Source: an uncultured Oscillospiraceae bacterium (lineage in GTDB: Bacteria > Bacillota > Clostridia > Oscillospirales > Ruminococcaceae). From it: DNA of 6,186 nucleotides. The notes under the pieces were generated by a model, which was not told the DNA's origin, did no database searches, and saw only the letters and a list, made by a program, of their open reading frames with translations. The position numbers and the translations under genes are program-made. Below are positions 1-5,573 of this stretch, in pieces (positions within the stretch are counted from its first letter, which is position 1; the number at the start of each line of letters is the position of its first letter). The DNA lies in NCBI GenBank assembly GCA_958448395.1, contig CAUDDP010000100.1, positions 1 to 6,186 on the forward strand. The letters run 5' to 3'.

Positions 1-108
1 CCTTTATGGATATGTACCATTTTATTTAAATCTATTATACCATATTTTGTGGTTTTGTGCAATAGCGGGCGGAAAAGAATTGATTATTTTTTTGCTCCAT
101 CACTTATT
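1..108. other. Leader/intergenic region at the left edge
   Basis: Apart from the promoter at 34-62 I see no gene and no clear terminator for the gene ending at 109. A 21-codon frame from ATG 100 lacks a ribosome binding site and is not called. The segment appears to mark the boundary between the replication cluster and the next transcription unit. Confidence 0.5.
34..62 (-). promoter_or_regulatory. Sigma-A-type extended -10 promoter firing left
   Basis: Minus strand: TTGCAC (62-57), 17-base spacer, TATAAT (39-34), with TGG just before the -10 giving TGGTATAAT. The -10 is a perfect consensus with the extended TG, the spacing is ideal, and the -35 keeps TTG. Transcription would start near 25-28 and leave the window, serving a gene whose start lies beyond the left edge; the last bases (AAAGG at 5-1) may begin its ribosome binding site. 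Confidence 0.75.
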
Positions 109-543
109 TTAATTGGCGTTAATTGGCATAATTGCACCAATTATCTTATCGTTATCCAGTACCTGTACAACTTCATCTGGTGCAGTAATCAGATACTGGT
201 ACTTATCGCCAAATAGCTTATAGTGTTTTTCATCAATCCAGCAGCAGACAGCTCCGTTTCCAGATTCCATCTTGCGGATCAAGACTTTAGAATCCAGTTC
301 ACGTAACACATTAGTGGACTGTGCAGTATAGGCATTTTGGCGATTCTCAAAATACTCTCTCAGATTGTTAGCACATCTGATTTGTTCATGCTCTAAATTT
401 AAGTAGCATTTATCTTGCGGAATCCGCACGGCATAACAGCCTTCTGCAAAGAAAATATCATCTGCATCCATCTGGTAAGTCATCTCATGGGGTAGCTTAT
501 ACAGTTCCTTCAAAATCTCGGTCTGAATTTTCATTGTATTCAT
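109..543 (-). CDS. Phage protein of unknown function, 144 residues
   Basis: I cannot name a family. The start at 543 is supported by AGTGAGGT with 8 bases to the ATG; the alternative Met4 would be too far from it. The gene follows the MazG-like stop by 19 bp and is the last gene of the cluster in this window. The protein is soluble, mixed alpha/beta, with no signal peptide or membrane helix. It has an N-terminal helix (about 5-16), a stretch FFAEGCYAVRIPQ (31-43), a central helix region (about 58-85), and a C-terminal beta-rich part (WIDEKHYKLFGDKYQYLIT, then VVQVLDNDKIIGAIMPI). The ending, a strand pair then hydrophobic-x-x-P-hydrophobic, recalls the last strands of bacterial sliding clamps (for example ILPVRTY), but this is only a faint resemblance. 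Five cysteines are scattered without a metal-site pattern. Confidence 0.82.
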   Translation of the reverse strand: MNTMKIQTEILKELYKLPHEMTYQMDADDIFFAEGCYAVRIPQDKCYLNLEHEQIRCANNLREYFENRQNAYTAQSTNVLRELDSKVLIRKMESGNGAVCCWIDEKHYKLFGDKYQYLITAPDEVVQVLDNDKIIGAIMPINAN

Positions 544-562
544 TTTTAATTACCTCACTTTT

Positions 563-1018
563 TTATATTTTTTTCATTCGCTTCTGTTGTCGCTCAAGCT
601 TGTATTGTACCATTTTATCAAACTTACACGGTGACAACAATGCTCGCAGTTGCAGCACCATAATGTATACATCCGCTGATTCTTCAATGATATTTTCCAT
701 CACAGAAGCAGCAGCCTTTCCCATAGAGCATAGGTATCTTGCAATCGCTGTTTGCAATTCGCCGCATTCTTCCACTACTTTTATCAATTGATTTTCAGCA
801 CCGTAATAATTGGCGATATTGCAAAGGCTTTCATTCGGAATGCATGGCACATTTTCCTGTACTGTTTTCATGGCAGACAAAGTAACATCAATTGCAGTAA
901 TATCCCGAACAAAAACATTGTCTTCCTCATCATAATCTGCAAAGTCTTCCCGATCACAACGCAGATCTTCCAACTGAGAGATGGCATCTTCCAACGAAAT
1001 CGCAATTCCAGGCCTCAT
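563..1018 (-). CDS. MazG-like nucleotide pyrophosphohydrolase with an N-terminal extension
   Basis: 151 residues. The C-terminal half (about 70-148) has the all-alpha NTP pyrophosphatase signature: KVVEECGELQTAIARY with E84 and E87 (E-x-x-E), then IIEESADVYIM with E113 and D116 (E-x-x-D), the acidic residues that hold magnesium. Such enzymes hydrolyse (d)NTPs to monophosphates; in phages they clean or adjust the nucleotide pool or act on alarmones, and the substrate cannot be read from sequence. The first 55 residues form a separate acidic helical piece (LEDAISQLEDLRCDREDF, then RDITAIDVTLSAMKTV) of a type seen at the start of various phage proteins. The start ATG overlaps the RusA stop by 4 bp, and GAGGTGA lies 7 bases upstream, so coupled translation is likely. 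Confidence 0.85.
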   Translation of the reverse strand: MRPGIAISLEDAISQLEDLRCDREDFADYDEEDNVFVRDITAIDVTLSAMKTVQENVPCIPNESLCNIANYYGAENQLIKVVEECGELQTAIARYLCSMGKAAASVMENIIEESADVYIMVLQLRALLSPCKFDKMVQYKLERQQKRMKKI

Positions 1019-1416
1019 ACTTCTTTCACCTCGTCAATCTTCACATAAATCCCAGGGACAGCCGCCCAGAATTTCTCTGTCACAGCACTGAAAATCTGTT
1101 TGTCATCATTCCAGTAGTGCAGCTTGGTCATGATGTCATACAATGCTTTGCAAAGGTTGTCCACATCGGGCTTGTTCGTATAAGGTTCTCCGTCCTGGTG
1201 CTTCGCCTTGAGTGGAAAGCACCATTTCACTACAACTTGCAATGCTCCATCAAACGGCTGTTCTGGAATATGCTTCATCAAGTACGCCGTCAACTTGGCT
1301 TCTGCTTCTCCGTTATTTCTCTTGTAGAAGTGATGGACGCCATGCTTGTCAACGGTGTGTCCTTGTTGCTGGTGCGTACTGGTTGGCGGTATCATCTGCA
1401 TAAAAAATTCAGTCAT
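1015..1416 (-). CDS. rusA: RusA-family Holliday junction resolvase
   Basis: 133 residues from the chosen start. The hallmark NKPDVDNLCKALYDIM (81-96) followed by WNDDKQI (102-108) is the RusA active-site region. D84, D86, K90 and D105 reproduce the spacing of the catalytic residues of E. coli RusA (D70, D72, K76, D91, from memory). The N-terminal part (FFMQMIPPTSTHQQQG) fits the RusA beginning. RusA dimers cut four-way DNA junctions, so its job here is to resolve recombination or replication branches before packaging. I chose ATG 1416 rather than an in-frame ATG at 1458, because the longer form would overlap most of the 3' half of the cysteine-rich gene and the added residues look unlike RusA; GGAG lies 10 bases upstream of 1416. 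The stop overlaps the next start as ATGA. Confidence 0.92.
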   Translation of the reverse strand: MTEFFMQMIPPTSTHQQQGHTVDKHGVHHFYKRNNGEAEAKLTAYLMKHIPEQPFDGALQVVVKWCFPLKAKHQDGEPYTNKPDVDNLCKALYDIMTKLHYWNDDKQIFSAVTEKFWAAVPGIYVKIDEVKEV

Positions 1417-1579
1417 GATGTTTGTGCTCCATTTCCTCTTTTTCAATATATTCCACAAATGTTTTGTTGATTGGACAGGTATCGCACTCGCAATTTCTGC
1501 AACACAAATCTAATGTAATAGGGCATTCAGGAAGAAGTTCTTGCTCATCTTCCATCCATTCACGAAAACCGTATGTCAT
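1409..1579 (-). CDS. Cysteine-rich 56-residue protein, function unknown
   Basis: I do not recognise this protein. The start ATG at 1579 is preceded by AAAGGAG with 6 bases before the ATG, a strong site, and the frame runs 56 codons to a TGA that overlaps the rusA-like start by 8 bp, which suggests translational coupling. The N-terminal part is acidic (FREWMEDEQELLPECP); the centre carries six cysteines at 19, 26, 27, 30, 32 and 35, in the pattern C-x6-CC-x2-C-x-C-x2-C; the C-terminus is charged and ends EHKHHD. The packed cysteines, with possible help from the terminal histidines, suggest binding of one zinc ion or an Fe-S centre. It has no membrane segment or signal peptide. As first gene after the intergenic region and partner of the resolvase gene, it could be a small DNA-metabolism accessory protein or a host-takeover factor; both are guesses. 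Confidence 0.8.
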   Translation of the reverse strand: MTYGFREWMEDEQELLPECPITLDLCCRNCECDTCPINKTFVEYIEKEEMEHKHHD

Positions 1580-1599
1580 GATATTCTCCTTTCGCTTTT

Positions 1600-1668
1600 G
1601 TCAATGGTAGGGGAAAAGTGTTAAAAGAGTGCCGTGCTATCGCACTCTTTTTACTTTTTCCCATTGAC
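1600..1668. repeat. Long imperfect inverted repeat (about 27 bp of pairing)
   Basis: Outer arms GTCAATGG (1600-1607) and CCATTGAC (1661-1668) pair perfectly. Inner segments 1612-1620 and 1652-1660 pair with two G-T positions, and the core arms 1623-1632 and 1642-1651 pair perfectly. Only two left-side bulges (1608-1611 and 1621-1622) and a 9-base loop interrupt it. The two wobble positions are G-U only in a plus-strand RNA; in a minus-strand RNA they would be C-A mismatches. Confidence 0.75.
1623..1651. terminator. Possible bidirectional intrinsic terminator hairpin
   Basis: Perfect 10-bp stem AAAAGAGTGC / GCACTCTTTT with a 9-base loop. Read on the plus strand it runs into TTTTTACTTTTT; read on the minus strand, the T-run is shorter (TTTT then AACACTTTT). 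On the minus strand GTGC can instead pair with a nearer GCAC around a GATA loop, giving two alternative folds. It could separate the primase transcript from the RusA/MazG cluster, but no convincing new promoter follows it, so partial read-through is likely. Stem GC content is modest. Confidence 0.45.
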
Positions 1669-1673
1669 CTGTG

Positions 1674-1722
1674 AAACAGGGAAAGAAAATAGTATATTAT
1701 ATATACACTGTTTTCCCTGTTT
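1674..1722. repeat. 11-bp perfect inverted repeat with nested AT palindrome
   Basis: AAACAGGGAAA (1674-1684) is exactly complementary to TTTCCCTGTTT (1712-1722). The intervening 27 bases contain GTATAT-TAT-ATATAC (1692-1706), itself a perfect 6-bp inverted repeat about a 3-base centre. The arrangement could extrude as a cruciform, serve as a dimeric protein site, or form an RNA hairpin just after the primase-helicase stop codon. Confidence 0.7.
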
Positions 1723-1730
1723 TTTCCCTC
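1711..1730 (-). repeat. Tandem 10-bp direct repeat, iteron-like
   Basis: Minus strand reads GAGGGAAAAA followed by ACAGGGAAAA, so AGGGAAAA recurs with exactly one helical turn between copies. It directly follows the primase-helicase stop codon. Only two tandem copies are present, so the iteron label is tentative. Confidence 0.5.
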
Positions 1731-3965
1731 TCAATTTGCTCTTGAAATAACAGAATCCTTTACTGTAAAAGTATTTATTCCCTTTAACCTATTACGGACA
1801 GATTTTTCTGTTATGCCCAAATACTCCGCCATATCCTGTACGGTAACCGTGCCATCTATATTGCATGCATCAAACGCATTTTCAAAGGTGGCTTTCTTAT
1901 CTGCTTTTTGTGCAGCATAAGTTTTCTTTGTTTTTTCGCCACGCCGTTTATTCCCTCGCTGATACGGCAGCAAGTCCACATCCATCTGCAAATCTTTCAG
2001 CACGCCAATGGTATCCTCGACATGGATTGGATACCGGAACCATAGATTTTTCGGCTCGAACTTTGGGAACTCTCTCAAGGTTCCGTCCAGCCGCCATGCC
2101 GTCCGCTGCCGCATCGTCCGTTTGACGGTTTCGATCTCGCTGAGAAATGTTTCATACACCGCAGGCGGCAGATTGTCCTGACACAGTTTCATGGATTCCG
2201 CGTGGCTAAGTAATTCGTCCGGCGATGCATCCGCCAGTACTGCCGGAGCGTGTCGCCGAAGCTGTTCCACACAGGCATCACAGATAGCTGTATTGGTTTC
2301 CTGTTTGCGAATGTCCTCAGACAGTTCTAGTTCCGTCATATCAATCAACGCATCTGGGTCACGGGCAAACACACCAGAACCGGATGCTCTGTCCATACTG
2401 CGTTTACCGCCCTGTGCCCCTTTGCTGTGGTGGTGGCAGTAAATCACCGCACAGCCCAGCTGCGTGCAGACTTTATCAAACTGATTGCAGAAGTGTGCCA
2501 TCTGGTCAGCACTGTTTTCATCACCGGTAATCACCTTGTAAATCGGGTCAATCACCACTGCAATATAATTGCGTTTCTTGGCTCTGCGAATCAACTTTGG
2601 TGCCAGTTTATCCATCGGCTCTGTTACACCACGCAAATTCCAAATATCAATACTGGGTAAAGAAGAAGGTGGAATCTGTAACGCCGTATAGACATCTTGA
2701 AATCGGTGCAGGCAGGAGGCTCTGTCCAATTCCAGATTGACATACAACACCCGTCCCTTTGCACACTGCCAGCCAAACCAGCTTCGCCCCTCTGCAATGG
2801 CAATGCACATTTCAATCAGGGCATAGGATTTTCCGGCTTTCGAAGGTCCGGCAATCAACATTTTATGCCCCTGCCGCAGGACACCATCAATTAAAGGCGG
2901 TGACAGCTCCGGCATATGTTCCCATGCTTCTGCCATGTTTTCAAACTCCGGCAGGTCATCGGTAATGCTGTCAATATAATCCTTCCACTCTGCCCATGTC
3001 GCATAGCCGATGTTGGTTGCCACCAGAAATTGTTTTTTGCCGTTCCGGATGACACCCGGCATTCTGGACAGCCTGGACGGATTTCGATTTTGTCGGTCGA
3101 CCTGCAATCCATTTTTATCACAGACATTGTATAGAAAATCCACTCGCTGCCGATACTCGTTATAATTGCCAGCATCTACTCGCACAATGGCATGGAGGGA
3201 TTTTCCGCCGGAATAGACTAGGCACGCAATCGGCAGCTGTAATTCATGTAGAATGCCGTTCTGCTGTTCCAGTGTGACGGCATCGGATTCTACCAGTGCA
3301 TACCGATAATCCGTGACATTTTCATTCTTCACGCCTTTCCCATCCAGCGGATTGAAGCGAATCCATGCTCCACATTCTGGTTTGTAATCGCCGAATACAG
3401 CTCCAATATCCCCCTCACAGATTGCCAGTTCTTCGAGCAGCTTTCCGGCGGTGCGGTCAGAACAGCCAGCAGTCGGCAGAAATTTACCATCAGCATTCTC
3501 CCAGCAAGTCGTGACATAGCCGACATTTTCTCCAGCTTCAAACAACGTACTGAGATAGGTACTGATTTCCCGTACTGGATTCCAGTCAGTTGGCTCCAGA
3601 ATCGGCATTTCCTGCACCTGTTCGGCACTGGTAACCACATAATCTTCCCCAATATAGTCATCCCAGCCTAACGCATGAGATTCTTTCTGTGTGCTGCTCT
3701 GGGGACGGTATCCGTTTTCCAGTGCCATGTGTACAATCGTTCCGGCAGTGATGGGATGTTCATTGCCGTTGAAGGATCGCCACTTTTTCTCACATTCGCC
3801 GCTGTGATAGCGTGCCCCGTCTCGCTGTGACCAGACGTCCCAAACACTCCAATCGTACCCAGCATCTTTCAATGCCATGCCAATTCCACACCATTCCTGA
3901 TAGGAAAGAGCAGCAGGGTCAATCCAATCTAGCAGTGCATCCAGATTATCATTCTGATATTGCAT
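1731..3965 (-). CDS. Primase-helicase: PriCT-2, AEP primase-polymerase, RecA-like ATPase, C-terminal HTH
   Basis: 744 residues. Residues about 8-88 match a PriCT-2 domain (WCGIGMALK, WDVWSQR, KWRSFNG, ITAGTIVHMA). Residues about 125-330 look like an archaeo-eukaryotic-type primase: acidic motif VESD (225-228), S-x-H motif in SGGKSLHAIV (252-261), then D290 and R298 in DRQNRNPSRLSRMPG. Residues about 355-545 form a RepA/AAA_25-type ATPase with Walker A GPSKAGKS (373-380), Walker B AVVID (469-473) and HHHSKG (511-516). Residues about 692-735 form a helix-turn-helix (TVQDMAEYLGITEKSVRNRL). The inferred role is primer synthesis plus fork unwinding in phage replication. The start ATG at 3965 has GGAGGG 8 bases upstream and overlaps the helicase gene by 17 bp. 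PriCT-2 more often follows the primase domain, so its N-terminal position is notable. A linker motif LGWDD (99-103) recurs in the DUF669 protein. Confidence 0.9.
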   Translation of the reverse strand: MQYQNDNLDALLDWIDPAALSYQEWCGIGMALKDAGYDWSVWDVWSQRDGARYHSGECEKKWRSFNGNEHPITAGTIVHMALENGYRPQSSTQKESHALGWDDYIGEDYVVTSAEQVQEMPILEPTDWNPVREISTYLSTLFEAGENVGYVTTCWENADGKFLPTAGCSDRTAGKLLEELAICEGDIGAVFGDYKPECGAWIRFNPLDGKGVKNENVTDYRYALVESDAVTLEQQNGILHELQLPIACLVYSGGKSLHAIVRVDAGNYNEYRQRVDFLYNVCDKNGLQVDRQNRNPSRLSRMPGVIRNGKKQFLVATNIGYATWAEWKDYIDSITDDLPEFENMAEAWEHMPELSPPLIDGVLRQGHKMLIAGPSKAGKSYALIEMCIAIAEGRSWFGWQCAKGRVLYVNLELDRASCLHRFQDVYTALQIPPSSLPSIDIWNLRGVTEPMDKLAPKLIRRAKKRNYIAVVIDPIYKVITGDENSADQMAHFCNQFDKVCTQLGCAVIYCHHHSKGAQGGKRSMDRASGSGVFARDPDALIDMTELELSEDIRKQETNTAICDACVEQLRRHAPAVLADASPDELLSHAESMKLCQDNLPPAVYETFLSEIETVKRTMRQRTAWRLDGTLREFPKFEPKNLWFRYPIHVEDTIGVLKDLQMDVDLLPYQRGNKRRGEKTKKTYAAQKADKKATFENAFDACNIDGTVTVQDMAEYLGITEKSVRNRLKGINTFTVKDSVISRAN

Positions 3966-5559
3966 TTACACGTCCCTCCGGTTTGTAGGTCTTCGGGTCA
4001 ACGCCAGCTGGCACACGCCTCCATCCCAAATAGGCAATTCGTTGTATCATATGATTGGCTGCCTGAAAAGACCATTCTCCCACATGTTGAAATCCGTATT
4101 GTTCCAATCTGCGAATCTGTTTCGGTGTGGCAAGTCCATCCATCTGCCGCCTTGCAATCGTTCGCAGAATCTGTTCTGCTTTTCCAGCTGACGTGACTGC
4201 ATCTGGATTGATACCATGCTTTTCCAAATCCTTTTTCTGTTGGGCGGATGGGGCTTGTGTCTCCCAACCGAATGCTGGCACATAGCCACTCAAATCCTGT
4301 GATTGGATGGACATTTCATATTGCAAGGGGTCTACCAACTTTGATTTTCGTTTTTTCATGGCTGCCAGTTTTTCGGCAAGGGCTTCTTCCCGTGCGGCAA
4401 CCGTATCTTCGGACGCCTGATTCTCCACTTCTGTAATGTCCAACGACACACCGGGATTCTGTTCCATTTTTTCTGTCATTTTTTGTTGCACAGCGGCATC
4501 TTCTGCAATCAGGCACGCTGGGCGGCATAGTTCATGCTTTTCTGTGTTCCAGAGGAAATCCAGTAACAGCAAGTGGTCTTTCCCTTCTGCCAGCCGTGTG
4601 CCACGCCCTACCATTTGGCAGTACAGGGCACGGACTTTGGTTGACCGCAGCACCACCACACAATCCACATCCGGGCAATCCCAGCCCTCTGTGAGCAGCA
4701 TCGAATTGCACAGCACGTTGTACTTGCCATCCGAAAAGTCCTGTAAGACTTGTTCTCGGTCGTCCGATTCGCCGTTGACCTCTGCCGCACGGAATCCATG
4801 CCGATTTAAGATGTCCCGAAATTTCTGTGAAGTCTTTACCAGCGGCAGAAAGACCACTGTTTTTCTATTTTTGCAGTGCTGCTGCATCTCTGTTGCAATT
4901 TGCTCTAAGTACGGATCCAATGCCGTTGCAATATCGCTCGGCTTGTAATCTCCGGCAGATGTGCCAACTTTTGTGAAGTCAATTCGGATGGGAATGGTGA
5001 GTGCCCGAATCGGCGTTAAGTATCCCTCGTGAATGGCCTGCGGCAGGGTGTATTCATAGGCTAAGCTGTCGAACACCTTCCCTAAATTCTGCTTATCGCC
5101 CCGGTCTGGCGTTGCTGTCACGCCCAGCACATGAGCAGCGGTAAAATGCTGTAAAATCACCTGATAGCTGTCAGAAATGGCGTGGTGGGCTTCGTCAATG
5201 ATAATCGTACTGAAATAGTCCGGTGCAAATTGCTGCAAGCGTTTTGCACGCATAAGGGTCTGTACGCTGCCCACGCACACCCTGTACCAGCTGCCGATAC
5301 AGGTTTGTTCTGCCTTTTCCACCACACATTGTAAGCCGCTTGTTTTCTCAATCTTATCGGAAGCTTGTTCCAGCAACTCGCTGCGGTGTGCCAGAATGAG
5401 GACTCTGCCGCCCTTTCGGACGGCATCCTCTGTGATTTTTGCAAAGACAATTGTTTTGCCGCAGCCAGTCGGCAGCACCAGCAGCGTCTTTTGTACGCCG
5501 TTGTCCCACTGCTCCCAGACTGCCGAACGGGCGGCTTGCTGATAGGGTCTTAATTCCAT
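3949..5559 (-). CDS. Superfamily 2 DEAH-box helicase (phage replication/recombination)
   Basis: 536 residues. All main SF2 motifs are present in order: LRPYQQ near the N-terminus (3-8), Walker A PTGCGKT (30-36), motif Ia LAHRSELLEQ (56-65), VGSVQTL (96-102), DEAH (122-125), TAT (148-150), motif IV VVFLPL (235-240), motif V LLTEGWDCPDVDCVV (288-302), and motif VI QMVGRGTR (315-322). It should be an active ATP-driven DNA translocase or helicase. After the two RecA-like lobes comes a charged linker (about 380-410, Glu/Ala/Lys-rich, coiled-coil-like) and a C-terminal helical region made of two similar units offset by exactly 40 residues (about 437-472 and 477-512). The start ATG has an AAGGGGGG site 6 bases upstream. 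The stop overlaps the primase gene by 17 bp. In phages such helicases often accompany DUF669 and a primase-helicase; whether this one opens the origin, remodels forks or helps recombination cannot be told from sequence. Confidence 0.95.
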   Translation of the reverse strand: MELRPYQQAARSAVWEQWDNGVQKTLLVLPTGCGKTIVFAKITEDAVRKGGRVLILAHRSELLEQASDKIEKTSGLQCVVEKAEQTCIGSWYRVCVGSVQTLMRAKRLQQFAPDYFSTIIIDEAHHAISDSYQVILQHFTAAHVLGVTATPDRGDKQNLGKVFDSLAYEYTLPQAIHEGYLTPIRALTIPIRIDFTKVGTSAGDYKPSDIATALDPYLEQIATEMQQHCKNRKTVVFLPLVKTSQKFRDILNRHGFRAAEVNGESDDREQVLQDFSDGKYNVLCNSMLLTEGWDCPDVDCVVVLRSTKVRALYCQMVGRGTRLAEGKDHLLLLDFLWNTEKHELCRPACLIAEDAAVQQKMTEKMEQNPGVSLDITEVENQASEDTVAAREEALAEKLAAMKKRKSKLVDPLQYEMSIQSQDLSGYVPAFGWETQAPSAQQKKDLEKHGINPDAVTSAGKAEQILRTIARRQMDGLATPKQIRRLEQYGFQHVGEWSFQAANHMIQRIAYLGWRRVPAGVDPKTYKPEGRVNAISE

Positions 5560-5565
5560 CGAAAT

Positions 5566-5573
5566 CCCCCCTT
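5566..5573 (-). promoter_or_regulatory. Ribosome binding site of the SF2 helicase gene, fused to the upstream stop
   Basis: Minus strand reads TAAGGGGGGATTTCGATG. The TAA ends the DUF669 gene and its last two bases begin the AAGGGGGG purine run, 6 bases before the helicase ATG. This fixes the helicase start and makes coupled translation of the two genes likely. Confidence 0.75.

Larger units (their letters stand above)
1580..1730. other. Palindrome- and repeat-rich intergenic region; candidate origin or regulatory RNA
   Basis: This is the only sizeable gap between the genes; other junctions overlap or are spaced by less than 20 bp. It holds a long imperfect hairpin (1600-1668), an 11-bp inverted repeat (1674-1684 with 1712-1722) enclosing an AT-only palindrome core, a tandem 10-bp repeat, and five GGGAAA words (plus strand at 1611 and 1679, minus strand at 1662, 1717 and 1727). 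I see no convincing coding sequence. The density of symmetric elements next to the primase-helicase stop fits a replication origin, an operator, or an RNA processing/termination site between two gene clusters. These readings are inference. Confidence 0.55.

Noticed and set aside
35..100. 21-codon minus-strand frame starting at ATG 100
   Set aside because: It has no Shine-Dalgarno sequence, runs through the promoter elements at 62-34, and has no recognisable composition.
752..1048. Plus-strand open frame of 98 codons with a hydrophobic look
   Set aside because: It is the antisense shadow of the MazG-like gene; the hydrophobic residues come from complementing its acidic helix codons.
1417..1458. 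Upstream ATG at 1458 as the RusA start
   Set aside because: It would add 14 Lys/Trp-rich residues unlike RusA and overlap the cysteine-rich gene by 50 bp; the ATG at 1416 forms a tight 8-bp overlap.
1578..1604. Promoter TTGACA (1604-1599) with TATCAT (1583-1578) before the cysteine-rich gene
   Set aside because: The -35 is perfect but the spacer is only 15 bp and the -10 overlaps the start codon, so the transcript would begin inside the gene. TTGAC also belongs to the arm of the inverted repeat.
1600..1668. Miniature inverted-repeat transposable element
   Set aside because: I see no flanking target-site duplication and no second copy in the window; the arms are continuous hairpin stems rather than terminal repeats around an unrelated core.
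1696..1724. TATAAT on the minus strand in the intergenic region
   Set aside because: There is no -35-like hexamer at 16-18 bp (AAAAAC-type sequence) and no TG extension. A TATAAT word is expected by chance inside the AT-only palindrome.
4436..4948. 170-codon open frame on the plus strand
   Set aside because: It lies wholly antisense to the SF2 helicase motifs V and VI region, has a Ser/Arg/Cys-rich translation without recognisable domains, and no ribosome binding site of note.
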